From Phytoseiulus persimilis (lineage: Eukaryota > Arthropoda > Arachnida > Mesostigmata > Phytoseiidae): a stretch of DNA of 64,000 nucleotides. Positions 11,609 through 22,290 of this stretch are shown one piece after another. Below the pieces are notes generated by a model. It was not told the origin of the DNA. It saw only the letters and a program-made list of their open reading frames with translations, and searched no databases. How positions within the stretch are numbered: position 1 is the stretch's first letter; every line of letters begins with the position of its first letter. Made by a program: the position numbers and the translations under genes. The stretch is taken from the NCBI GenBank assembly GCA_037576195.1, contig CM075102.1, positions 10,044,001-10,108,000 of the forward strand, read 5' to 3'.

Positions 11609-12212
11609 CCGCTACATTTAAGCGGAGATCCAATTTGAGCGAAGGGCCGATTTGAGCGGACAGCAGCGGAAGACGCTGGTGTGGTTCGAACTTATTGCTT
11701 TCCGTTCCTTCCGAATGTATTGGTTTCATGTAGAGCTAGGCAGGACTGCCCGCTCGCGTTGTGTCGGTGTGCGAAGCAAGTATGCCGCTGAGCTTCGTGG
11801 ATTCGACCACAGGGCAACCTTTGCTCATCGTTGACCACTCTTATTCTCTGCGTCTCCGCCATTTAGGGCCCACGGACCACGGAGAGCCGGAGTGGTCCGC
11901 GAGCGCAGCGAGCGGCGTTGATAGCAGCTCTTCGACGAGGCGCAAGCCCACAAATCAGCGATCGGTGTCTTGAACTCCAGGAATTGGACTCAGAGGACGC
12001 AGGCTTTTGCCGTGAGCGGTGCTTAACGGCAGTGGCTCAAGGAACGAGGGCTGCAGCTCATCTTCAGCCATGATCGCCATCAGGAGGTGCCAGACCCAAC
12101 TCCAGCGCTAGCGACGGTACTGCAGCCGCTGTTGGCTTCCGTTCGAATCGGGCCTTCGCTAGAATCGGGCCTCCGCTCAGATCGGAACTCCGCTCGAATC
12201 GGGCGGAATCCA
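11609..12212. mobile_element. Inverted-repeat element whose ends are built of 17-18-bp tandem units
   Basis: The right side (about 12124-12212) holds four consecutive units of the type GAATCGGGCCTTCGCTA. The left side (about 11609-11670) holds two to three units of the same motif in the opposite orientation, and both inner edges continue into a shared CAGCAGCGG/CAACAGCGG word. Matching arrays in inverted orientation 450 bases apart are what one expects of a non-autonomous DNA transposon with subterminal repeats. The interior has no recognised transposase and exact ends and target-site duplication could not be set. Confidence 0.5.
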
Positions 12213-15134
12213 TCAGCCTGCTGCTTTTTGCTTGAGATCATTGCAAAATTCTGGGTTGACACCTTCCGCGAATATCGCAGTGTTTTTTTGAGTTTACTGA
12301 GGAAGCGGAATCAGGAAACCTTTGGACGGAACGCCATCTCGGTACACTGGAACTTGAGGTTGACGTTTGAGTTTCCACTCGGAGGTTGCTGGCAACGAGC
12401 TTGGTAAGCTGAGTCTCAGCATTCAGGAATAACCAGCTCTTGGGTCTCACACTATTCCTCAGATTTCATTTCTGCCTCCGAACTTCCGCGTAAGTGAGCC
12501 TGTGAGGATGATGCATCTGACAGTCAGTTGGTCGGTCTTCACTCGAAGCTCAGCTGAAGCACGACGAATATGCGACCCGAAAAGGGAGACGGGTGACGGG
12601 CGAGAGGTCTGACGGTGATGAAGAATCTCCCGGCTCAGTGGGAAGGGAGCGGGTACCTAAGACAAGATGACTCCCGCGCGTACTTCTACACTATCCGTCC
12701 ATTGGGAACGGCCGTTTTTTCCTCCCAATATGGGGGACTAGCCTGTCCATCGTAGTGTGACCGTTAATTGGACAAAGCCCTGCTATCAGAGGATAAGCCA
12801 AGAACTCGTTGTTTTCTGATGAATGAGATTTTTAAGGCAGGGCTCACGGCTGTACGCAAAGATCGCGATGTCGTTTCAGCGTTATCGTGACTCGACGATG
12901 AATCCGGAGCCTCGACCATGTTGTGAAACTCAATGACACAGAGCATAGATAATTAGAGCCTAATACGAGCCGAAGGCCTCCCAACTGTAACACTGACTGG
13001 GAAGAGTCGGACTCTCAATATGCTTCACCGCACCTGTTTCCTGTCCGCTTAGATTTTTTCATCATCGCCATGCTCGTAAGAGCTACCAGCCGCTATAACG
13101 GGAGATGGCGCCTCTTCGTACCGAGGTTTCCCGTACGAAACTCTCTTTTGTCTGGCTCGAAGCTTCACGTTGTTCCATCGCACCCTTTTCGGCTTCCATG
13201 AGGACCTGTTGCGGGTTTCGTTCAACTTGGAGGGCGATCGAAGTTTCAAGAGTGGGAATCGATTGAGGACCTAACTTGAGAGACTCGCGAGTCGGAACAC
13301 AGATCAGTCACTCGAGATGGGACCTCAATCGCTGCTGGAACTCACTCGGCGGTCCGTATCGAGATTTCTGTACATGGCGGAGGATCCAGAAGTTCATACG
13401 AGTCTATCTGAGCATTTGAGCCATCAACTGTTTGGTGCAAGCGGGTATCCGATTGCCGTTAGCTTAAGCCAAGAACTCAGGATCGTGACTCTTTCGATGC
13501 TCCATCAGGTCAAAACAAAGATACCGTACATCGGGTTGATGTTGGATACGAGATGAAAGCCCATCGATCCGAATCAAGTTCAATGCATCACCATCACAAG
13601 CTTTGTTATGGCATGGACTGGGAGCCGGAATGCTCCTGGTACCGGTCCTGGACACTCCTACAGTTCCCGTTACCAATAGTGTACTCAGGCGGGAAGCTCG
13701 ATTGTCGACCGCGGCTTTAGAATCCTGCTGACGGCCCACTCTACGGATTGACGTGTCCTTCCGGCTTGAGGGAACCTCGATCGACGCGCCGTCCGACAAT
13801 CGAGGAACCCACAGAGAGGACGTTGAATCAATCAGATTTGCCTGGTTTCCAAGAGCTTATTCCATCCTGATGAGCGCACGAAACAATCGACCAGACCACG
13901 ACCGAGAGAAAGCCCCGAAGCATGTCGGTAAGACGAGCCTTGTATCAATGAGGTAAGATTTATTGTATTTATCTCAGTACCGCAGTGGGCCTTACGCGCC
14001 CAGTAGACGACCTGATGCCGAAAACTGTCTGCTTTTCACCGCCGATCACCTGAGATGAAGACATTCGCAGTTCGTCGATTTTCCGCGCAGCTTTTTCGCG
14101 GCCTCGTCGTTCCGTGGTGAGTATGCTTGAATTGACTCTTAGTAAAGGCCTTTTTCGAACACACGAGGATCCTGGGGAGTTCAAGATCTGTGTGTCTAGG
14201 CGAAACAGAGTTTATTTGGCAGAAACCAGTATTACACCACAGTGGACACACTGCTTTCTGATACCATTGATAGCTTGGACGACTTTCCCTGTCCATGACG
14301 CGCCCCATAGACGATTCGTAAAGGATGAGTGAATATTATGGAAAATTCACGGGTATGAACAACGGCGGCATGGAATTGCCAGTCTCCAGCTGTAGTTGTG
14401 CCATGGCGAAGTATTCCTCATTTGGTCGTAATGCCTGTAGAGTACTTCGGACGTCGCCCGCGGTCTCCGCGGCTGTCCGGCCGAATCGGATACGGTGACG
14501 ATGGCCTACAGAAAGTTCCCACGGTGCGACTTCTTCGCTTGAGGGATAGCACAGACGGGCAGCGACAGAAAACCCTCGGGGCGACGTCATGCTACGTCTG
14601 CGGAGGGAAGTCCGTATCCGCTTTTCTCATTCGTAGGAGATTTTCTCAATGGCGCGTAGTAATCGTATTTGTATTTCTACGATAATACATTCCCGCATGC
14701 AACCGAAAAAACTCGCCGCTCAGGCAGAAGTCGCTTCCCTGACTCATTCAATAAAGTGATGGGAATGTTGAATTGGCTTGTGTCGGATCGGAAGACATCG
14801 AGTCCGGTGTTATTCGCTTCCCCCGGAAATCTCGTTTCCCAATTGTCGAAGTTCGCGCAATTTCGCCTTCATTCCGTGGAATGCGATCGAAGTTCGCTTC
14901 TCACAGTCACCGATATCTGCCCTGCCGTTACATTGCGTTGCATAATACACATCATTTTTTGGAACCCCACCGCTAGAACATCGATTCCATGGACGAAACG
15001 ACGGTTCCTAGCGAGACCAACCTGCGACAAATTTCTGTTTAGCAGGTACATACCGTCAGGTTGACGGACACGTTTCTCACGGTCTCGTCCCCGCGCCGTC
15101 TATCCTCTCCTAGAAGAGAGAGTTGGGAAAGCGG
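12213..15134. other. Intergenic, no recognised gene
   Basis: No family match. A 66-codon minus-strand frame at 13049-13249 rich in Lys, Arg and Ser, and a 21-codon basic, mitochondrial-presequence-like plus-strand frame starting at 14055 and ending at a strong GTGAGT donor, are the only coding-like pieces; neither can be extended with confidence. Confidence 0.4.
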
Positions 15135-15142
15135 TATAAAAG
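15135..15142 (+). promoter_or_regulatory. TATA box of the bHLH gene
   Basis: TATAAAAG about 120 bases upstream of the bHLH start codon and in the correct orientation. With usual spacing, transcription would start near 15165 and leave a 5' leader of about 90 bases. Compact, TATA-driven, intronless genes are common among proneural bHLH factors. Confidence 0.65.
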
Positions 15143-15253
15143 CACCCCACCGACGAAGCACCCCTGAAATTTCTGTGCGCGTACTTTTGTTTTTCGCAGT
15201 ACAAGAAAGGACTATCGCTGGATACGGGTGACGGACTCGAGAGCAGTGTCAGG

Positions 15254-15643
15254 ATGGTCAAGTCGAAACGAACATCGGTTGCTTCGCCTTTCGTCAACTC
15301 GGTGCAGAGACGCAACGAGCGCGAGCGTAAGAGGGTACATCAAGTGAACGAAGGATTCGCCTGCCTGCGAGAGCGTCTGCCGAATGGTGCTGCGAATCAG
15401 AAACTTTCGAAAGTGGAAACCCTCCGTTGTGCCGTGAACTACATACTAGAACTGCAAAGCATGCTCTCCGTGAGTGAAGATGAGAGCACTCGCTCGAGTT
15501 CCCTGTCGTCACCAGAGTCCCCGTTCTACCCTGTTGAAGAGCCGACTCGGCTTTGGAGCTGGAGTGACGAGCGGTTCTCGCAGAGGACATGTCGGGACGA
15601 TCAACTGCATCTGGAAGTTTCAACCAGGAAGAACATCATGTGA
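15254..15643 (+). CDS. ASCL: Achaete-scute-family bHLH transcription factor
   Basis: Nuclear DNA-binding protein, expected to heterodimerise with an E-protein (Daughterless) and bind E-boxes in neural or sensory-organ specification. Single exon, 129 residues. Basic region at about residues 19-31 ([13 protein letters not shown]), helix 1 with [13 protein letters not shown], a short loop, and helix 2 with [19 protein letters not shown]. The NERER basic region, KLSKVETLR and the short loop point to the achaete-scute group, closest to ASCL3/ASCL4-like members from memory. Beyond residue 72 the protein is Ser-rich and ends without the classical achaete-scute C-terminal transactivation motif. The ATG at 15254 is the first in frame and sits about 120 bases after a TATA box. 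Exact paralogue assignment is open. Confidence 0.88.
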   Translation: MVKSKRTSVASPFVNSVQRRNERERKRVHQVNEGFACLRERLPNGAANQKLSKVETLRCAVNYILELQSMLSVSEDESTRSSSLSSPESPFYPVEEPTRLWSWSDERFSQRTCRDDQLHLEVSTRKNIM

Positions 15644-16341
15644 CACTGTTATCCGTTCTCCGTGAAGAGATACCATGCTGAACTTGAACCGATCGGGAAG
15701 CTTCCAACGCTCCCCCGTTCTCATGTCAGCATGATTCCCGATTGTGATATATACATGCGAGACACCATGTAAACTATAATTATTTTTGTATATAAAGTCT
15801 GATAGTTGCTCAAATCGGATATCGTATTGCTTCACCGTCCAATCACTAAGAGAGCGGTTGTCGACAGCAGTCAATCATCCATATGAACATTATCGATGTT
15901 GCGGAGGGGAAAGTCGTTCAGTTCGAAGAATAGAATATCACGCTGGGAGTCCCGGCCCGGGATTTACTCGGTGTAGTTCTTCGTGTTCCGTATACTGGAT
16001 CTCCTGGGTTTAAATTGGGGAAAAGTGCCAAGGGAGCGGATGCCCAGTGCCCCCGGGAGCAAAGTTTTAGCCGTGGATTGCTAAGATGCGTTCGACCTCG
16101 CCTGCATCTGTTTGAAGCCGACCGCCGTCTCCATCGATGACGGCTGGCTCTTTCCGATTGCGCGTCGCTTCTGAAGGATTGAATGCCAGACGTTCGATCA
16201 AGGGTCACAAAAACGAATCTCTGGCTCTTGCTCGCAGATGCACTCGTTGGGTGGCTTCTTCGGCAATCAGAGTGAGATCACAAGGTCCGTTGAGCACGTT
16301 ACAAGAGAGTTCTGGAGTGTTCTGACACTCGTATTCCATAG
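15644..16341. other. 3' flank of the bHLH gene and intergenic DNA
   Basis: AT-rich just after the stop (around 15740-15800), fitting a 3' untranslated region, though no AATAAA was found. No other gene seen. Confidence 0.4.
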
Positions 16342-16718
16342 CATCGTCAAAGAATCGACAACGATCAAGTTCCGACCCGCCGCCTGAGAGTACGCTATCG
16401 GAAGTGGACCTGGAGAAAGTATGCCCTCTCATGATCCGCGGTTGGAACCAGATATCGAACTCGATCCTGGTAGGTACTCTGGTTTTTGGGTTCTCGAGAG
16501 GGTTTCCCCCCAGCTTCCACCACCTCCGGGTTTTCTTTCAGCAGATCCGAAAATCCACAAGTCTCGCGTTCCCTGGCGAACGCAAACCTGTGTCTACGAT
16601 TATCGGTGGTTTTCTTGCGTCGTCCTGCTCTCAGAATCAAAAGCTACCTCGGTCAGACAAAATAGAACTATCTCCCGTCGGCGGAGCTCCGGCGGTTTGC
16701 TTTGAAGGGATCATCTGA
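16342..16718 (+). CDS. Candidate exons of an unrecognised gene
   Basis: An exon at 16342-16469 (acceptor CCATAG, donor CTG|GTAGGT) and a second beginning at 16542 (acceptor after a long pyrimidine tract) join in phase. The first encodes a polar stretch with SSSDPPPESTLSEVD then CPLMIRGWNQISN; the second encodes QIRKSTSLAFPGERKPVST and runs open to a TGA at 16716. A further open piece at about 16787-16878, ending in a strong GTAGGT donor, may be the next exon. No family recognised. Coding status rests only on phase-consistent splice sites and residue composition. Confidence 0.35.
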
Positions 16719-17514
16719 TTTCAACCGCTCGCTGACACTGTCGCGCTCCCACCCTCTGGAAAGTTGACGGAATTCTATTTCCCATTGATAGAAGATTGGC
16801 GGGATGGAGCGTCTCTCTGGGCTGGATCCCATATCGCTGCGCTCGGTCGGATTCAGACTCGCTATCGGACTTACCGGCCGGTAGGTCCGTCGTATCTGAA
16901 GATTCGAAAGAATTCGTCTATATCAAAGAATACCGAACTGATCCTCGCCCCCAAAAAGTCGGCTTCCATCCACGTATGTCTTGAAAACTTGAAAACGAGT
17001 GTCTGTCGGATCGATTGAGCTCCGAAATTCCGGAATGAGTCGTGAGCTGTCACGCATAGGAAGAACTGGGTCTGCGGAGACGGATATACCATATATGACC
17101 AGATAACGACGATAAGTGGATGAGATAGACAACTTAGACCTAGACAAACCTTAGACAGGCACCTGAAGTCATGGAACCACCGATACCAAGATGATAACTG
17201 GAGTCCTCGGCGAAGAAGTAGAATGAGATGATCCTGAGATCTGTCACATCATATGCTGCCTCCCTGAAGCCACCATCAATGAGACGGAGAATTTCCCGGT
17301 CTCTCCCCAGGAATCGGCGCCTGTCAATTCATACGGACAATGTACAATGGAAACTGTGGTGAAGCCAGTTTTGATTTTTGATAGGATGCCATCGATCCGT
17401 GCGCATGCTCGGTTTTCGTTGTAGATTCCTCTCGAAAACCCTCATCCGGCTCCACGGAGGAGCTCTGAACGCCTTTTAAGGAAACGTTCATCCCCTACCT
17501 CCTCGGCCGATGCG

Positions 17515-18057
17515 ATGGACGCCAAGGAACTTCGTACCGAGATTCAGAAGCATCTCGCATTCGTCCCGCCTAAATTCCGCATCAGACGCAGCAGCGTGGA
17601 AGCTCGCCTTTGAGCCGTGGTTCATTCCACTCCTGCACTAATTTCTATCCGATTTCTGAAGATTCGAGAGACGCACGGAAGTTTGCTGCCGAACTCTGGG
17701 AAGCAAGATCTGAACACCTGAAACTTCTTCTCAGCGGAGTCATAAGACTATCGTTCCATGGGAGGGAAGTTTCTTTCGACAACAGCGTGTTTCCCTGCAT
17801 AGGATTCACAACACGGTCTCGATCAGCTGCCAGGATTCCCGACGACATCCCTCCGCGTAAATTCAGAGCCAGAGTCCAGTACCTCGACTGAATCTTACGT
17901 AACCTCCAATCGTGATTGCCGCAGTTGGGGCATAAAGGGCGACTTGTCTTCCTCCGACGAACACATTCTTGAGTTCCTTGATTCAGCCAACCAGAATGGA
18001 TGTGAGCCCCATTCCAAGCCGGGGTCGCGATTCGCTTTGGTACAAACGGGTCTTTGA
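17515..18057 (+). CDS. Candidate unrecognised gene, last two exons well formed
   Basis: The last exon, 17803-18057, follows a strong acceptor (TTCCCTGCATAG) and encodes an acidic, Ser-rich C-terminus (SEPESSTSTESYVTS, LSSSDEHILEFLDSANQNG). The exon before it ends at 17738 and includes DARKFAAELWEARSEHLK, which looks helical; the two join in phase 0. Upstream, an ATG at 17515 opens a 32-codon piece (KELRTEIQKHLAFVPPKF) that looks coding too, but I could not find a donor that brings it into phase. Function unknown; it could be a small adaptor or scaffold protein, which is a guess from composition only. Confidence 0.4.
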
Positions 18058-18331
18058 AAATAAGACTCATTGATTTAAATCCACTTCCTCGTTCCGAGCT
18101 CTGATACTATTCGCAGCAAAGTACGGACCAAGAAGTGGTGCCAGCTCCGCTGCGGCCAGCTACTGGCACAATACTCGGAGCCTGTCCGTTAGAACGTACG
18201 CCTACGTTGAAAATAACGCGCAGTGAGTCGCCGGGAGAGAAAAAAAGGAAGGTGATCATCTTGGAATTCCCAAATGACTACTCCTAGCCTCGTGAGCCCA
18301 CGTGAAAATCTCATACCAAAGTGACTTCAGC

Positions 18332-19656
18332 CAGTGGCGTCGCGAGGATTTTTCCTGGGAAGGGGCTGATTTTTTTTCCGTCCGCTTTCCTTCCACGCGT
18401 TCTGAAAAACCCTGGACAAACCTTTGCTTGATCTTCTGTTGAACAATTCATAGAGAATTTATGAAATCTAACCATCTATGGAGTCCACTGAGAACGGTAG
18501 GATCAGCTTGTCGACAACAAGAGGAAAGCTTGCTTTCGAGTTGAAAGGTCAGAAGCGAGGCGTTGAGGTTTTCGTCCCTCATGTAACTGAGGATCGATGG
18601 TCTTCATTGACCGCCTCTACCATACCACATGACATCATCCGGCGGACTGCGGTTCCTTTTATAGAGGCACTTTTCTCCCTCTGCACTGGGTCAGAATCAT
18701 TTTTAAAGCCATCTCTGGCTTATCGGTACATGTTGTCAAATTTCAGTGTGGCAGTTTGCTCTAAACTGATCGATTCTGACTGATATCAAGACTGACTGAT
18801 ATCTGACTGATATTCATCTTCTTAGGTTGATAAATCTCATGAATTGTCTCGGGGGTTTCTCTCGTTGGTTTTGCTCCAGCTCCACAGATATGACATTGAA
18901 GCACTCCATCGTGCCTGTGAGGAACTCGTGTTGTGGCTCGAACCCCAGCTCCTCGAAATCGACGTTCAATCCTTCCTTCGCATGCTTCTGAAGCCCTTTT
19001 CATGGATGGCGTATCGGCTCCTAGAATCTGACTGTGAACTGCTTCTTGCCTCATAAACGGTCCTGTACGCTCTCTCAAACACCCGGAAACGGTCGTGTAG
19101 ATTCACTGAGACGGTCCTGTACGCTCTTGTAGACACTCGGAAACGGTGTTAAGGATTCTCGAAGACGGCTTCGTCGGCGCTCGTGGACACTCCTATACGT
19201 TAAATAACCTCCATAAACCGCAAAGACTATGGTCGGATCGACTCTATCATCACCTCTATAGACTTCAAGTTTGGTTAGATGGATCTCGGAATCACTCCCA
19301 TTAACTACAAAAAGCATGATCAGATCGATCCCGGAATCACCTCCTCAGACCTACGAAAATTTGATCAGATGGATCCTGAAGTCAGCTCCATAGAGTCCGA
19401 AAAATGTTATCAGAACGACCTCGAAATCCCCTTCTCAGACTCCGAAAAGCATCGACGCCAGACCAACTGACAAAGTGAGAGACGAAGCGGATTATGTATA
19501 GCAAGGTAATTGCTCGGTATCGGAAGGTTAGAGATCCAGCATTCGGGATGTTGGAATTGAACTTATGTCGACTAAGGTGGTATGAACTCGGATGTTCTGG
19601 GGAGAAGGGGGGGGGGATAGAGCCCGCTCAGCCCCCCTGGCTACGCCACTGACTTT
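18332..19656. mobile_element. Possible DNA-transposon remnant bounded by CAGTGGCG termini
   Basis: The left end reads CAGTGGCGTCGCGAGG at 18332-18347 and the right end, read on the minus strand, CAGTGGCGTAGCCAGG, agreeing at 14 of the first 16 bases. A similar word bounds a 100-bp insertion at 43801-43900 in USP48. Such CAGTGGCGTAGC termini are frequent in arthropod DNA transposons; I cannot name the superfamily. Inside are two open frames (101 codons at 18478, 70 codons from 18844) that may be the two halves of one protein split by an intron around 18784-18835, with no recognised domain. No exact target-site duplication was found (only ACTT is shared by both flanks). Confidence 0.4.
19278..19460 (+). 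repeat. Diverged 45-bp repeat, about four units
   Basis: Four imperfect 45-base units recur with words such as GATCAGATCGATCCCGGAATCACC. The frame at 19278 translates them as 15-residue units beginning GITP or GITS. They are decayed members of the family that forms the large array at 58.6-63.45 kb. Confidence 0.7.
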
Positions 19657-21384
19657 GTTACTTTAGCACGCGTCATGGAGTCATAGAAAATCGATGACAG
19701 CGCGGGAATCATGCACCGTACCATAAACGGGTGACCGCCACCGATCGGAACTGAGAAATATTGGAACGGAAGTATCTCGGGGACGGAAAATAGGGGCCCA
19801 GATGTCCGGGGGCGAGAACTCCGAGCCGAGATGTGAGAGGCCAACATATCTGCGGACAAAATGTCATGCACCGATCAGATGGACGTCATATATCTGTCGC
19901 TCGATTTTCGTCTTCCATCCATCCAGCTTCCCAGGTAGAGTTCCACGAGGGAGCAGGGCTCATTTCCAGTAGAGTTCTCGCCTCTCACAGACCTTCCCTA
20001 ACGGTTAGCCGTGGTAGCAAACGGAGGGTGGAAATCAGAGAAGAGACATCATATAGAAGACATAACGATGCCAGTCCTGAATGCTTTGTCAAAGAGAATA
20101 AGTCCTTGAATTGACAACCAACGACTTCTATGCGGACGAAGAAGAACTCATTCGCATCGGATGGCTCATCATTCGCACACGAATGTGGTAACTCTGAATG
20201 AATGTTAACATATTCAATCTCTCTCTCGGGTTGCCATCAACTGAGCTAAACCTTTCCGATCCACGACTTGCGGTTCCCTGGTCAGTGCACAGTCTGGTTC
20301 GATGATGTCCAACTTTTTTCGTGATAGAGAGGACGGTATATTCCAGGTGAAAAACGGCTTCTCTGCTCGCAACTCACGAGGAACTCGTTGCTCCACAGTT
20401 TAATACTCGTTCCCGGAGTCATAAACCATAATTATGACGGTGACGTCCTTGTGGGATCCCATGGAATGATCTTGAAAACCTGCGTTAATTCGCTTAGGGT
20501 ACTTGGGGATTCCGGCATGATCGTGTATTTCGCTCTTGCGGGCGGGCCTGGTTTCGATACAGCGCATTTTTTCATCAATGAACGCCACTCTCTCACAGAC
20601 GCGGACCGGCTGGGAAACACAAGCATCTCCAAATAGGAGGCGCAGACGATGAATGTATCGCTCCGCTGGAAGAAGTTTTAAACAATGACTCTGGATCTGG
20701 TGGAGCGATGGGCCGCGTTAAGAAGCCCGCGGGAAACGGATCCGTTTCTCTCGTTGGAATGATTGCGGAACTTCGGCTCAATGCTTTCAGTGAAAATGGA
20801 GAGCGAAACTATCATGTTTCCCTGCAAAGAGGAATCGGAAGATATTCTCCAGCAGGAGGAAACTCTCTTGGGAGAAGACTCTTGACCACGGATGCTCATT
20901 TCCTCCAACATACAAGGGACGCGACTTTCTTCATGGCGATCCGATCTTCGGCGACTCCGCGGTTCACTGAAGGTCGATGGGCTTGACCGATTTGAGGTAG
21001 ATGAATGTGGAGAAACACCAATAATTCATTTGAGACACCACGATGGCACATGCTGTGTATGTTCCCCCCGATCACCAGAAAACAGCTATCCGGATGCAAC
21101 GTTTCTGTGTTCTGAGTCCATTGGAATCCAGTCGTGCCCCGGAAACCGACAAACACGTCGTTCCAAAGAGCGAAGCAGGGAAAGACTCCCAGATGAGATT
21201 CCCGTACTGACTAGGAATTCACCCTTGTTCAACATCGGATTCCTAAGACGATGGGAGAACAACGAAATGTGACCGGTGAACGCGAGACAATTCACCCCTG
21301 AAATGAAAGGGAACATATGTGCATATGTAAGAACATCAGGGTTGAATACACAGAGGACAACCAGCTCGATGTACCGAGATAGTC
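19657..21384. other. No certain gene
   Basis: Open frames of 82-126 codons occur on the plus strand (20388, 20708, 20892). One frame from about 20776 gives a short acidic peptide rich in Glu (KEESEDILQQEETLLGED) before a TGA and then stays open for 126 more codons. No domain is recognised and no splice sites link the pieces. A G run lies near 19608. Confidence 0.3.
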
Positions 21385-21390
21385 TTTATT
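21385..21390 (-). promoter_or_regulatory. Probable poly(A) signal of the PLAG-type gene
   Basis: AATAAA on the minus strand, about 900 bases downstream of the stop codon of the zinc finger gene. The AT-rich interval 21391-22290 would be its 3' untranslated region. Confidence 0.5.
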
Positions 21391-22290
21391 GAGTAGAAGA
21401 ATACGTGAATTTTGCTCAAAAAATATATATTTCTGTTGATCTGTTTTTTCGAATTCAGCCCGATATAACGCTATAATTGAGATATCCTAGTGACGATTTC
21501 CGGAGTCGTCGTCGACGCGTGCAAGATAGAGAAAAGCTCAATCGATAGACTGAGTGTTTGGTTACAAATTCGTACATATCGTTTTTTCCAGACGTGCCCT
21601 GACTGTCCGAATTCAATGCTCGGGCGAAGTCGAGGAGCTTTTCTCGAAATCTAACACTGTATGAGGTTAATTGGTTGAATGATCGACTGATTGTGTTCGT
21701 AGAACACGATCGCTTCATCTTTCGGTAGTTGTACAGTGATAATCTGTTGCTCCTATTGTCACGAGTTTTCTTCATATGGTCACAAATAAGCGATCATCCA
21801 AACTAGAGATAAAGTAAAAAGATAACTATTCAGTCATCCGTGGATGACTACACCGGGATGGGGCTTCGAGTGTACCGTTACGTAACGCACTCGAAAATCG
21901 TTGCTTTGCCAGAGAAGCTATCAACTCTTTCAACTTAGCGGACTAGTCCATGTTTTCAAAATGAGATCATATCGTGTTTGCACTAGGTTTTGTTATTCGT
22001 TTCGTCAACTTGTTTGTTTCGTTTTCCGCCTCTTCGCGGCTTTCCGTGGTTTCGTCATCATAGTTGTCGTTTCCAAGTCGAAGTCTTCAATATTGAGCCT
22101 TAACGGACCATAGAAATCGAGTGAGGTAGAACTTGCGTTTGATGAGATCAACACCGTGTATCCCGAGAGGATCCAAACAATGGAATACAGGAAGGAAGCG
22201 TAAGGCACTTTCCAAATTCTTTTCTCATTTTTTGGGAATTTAATTTTACAGGAGGCGAAAATGGTCATGTGGTGTCATTCTGTGTCTTTT

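Noticed and set aside
14055-14117. Presequence-like start exon (MKTFAVRRFSAQLFRG) ending at GTGAGT
   Set aside because: Only 21 codons, and no following exon could be found in phase.
16606-16634. A GT...AG pair that would make a 29-base intron
   Set aside because: Too short for a spliceosomal intron; the reading frame is open without removing it.
20388-20636. A dUTPase-like phrase (VPGVINHNYDGDVLVG) in a plus-strand frame
   Set aside because: It resembles one dUTPase motif, but the other conserved motifs are absent and the frame is short with no joining exons.
20776-21272. Acidic frame interrupted by a single TGA, suggestive of readthrough or a selenoprotein
   Set aside because: No SECIS-like structure or family match was seen and both halves may be chance frames.
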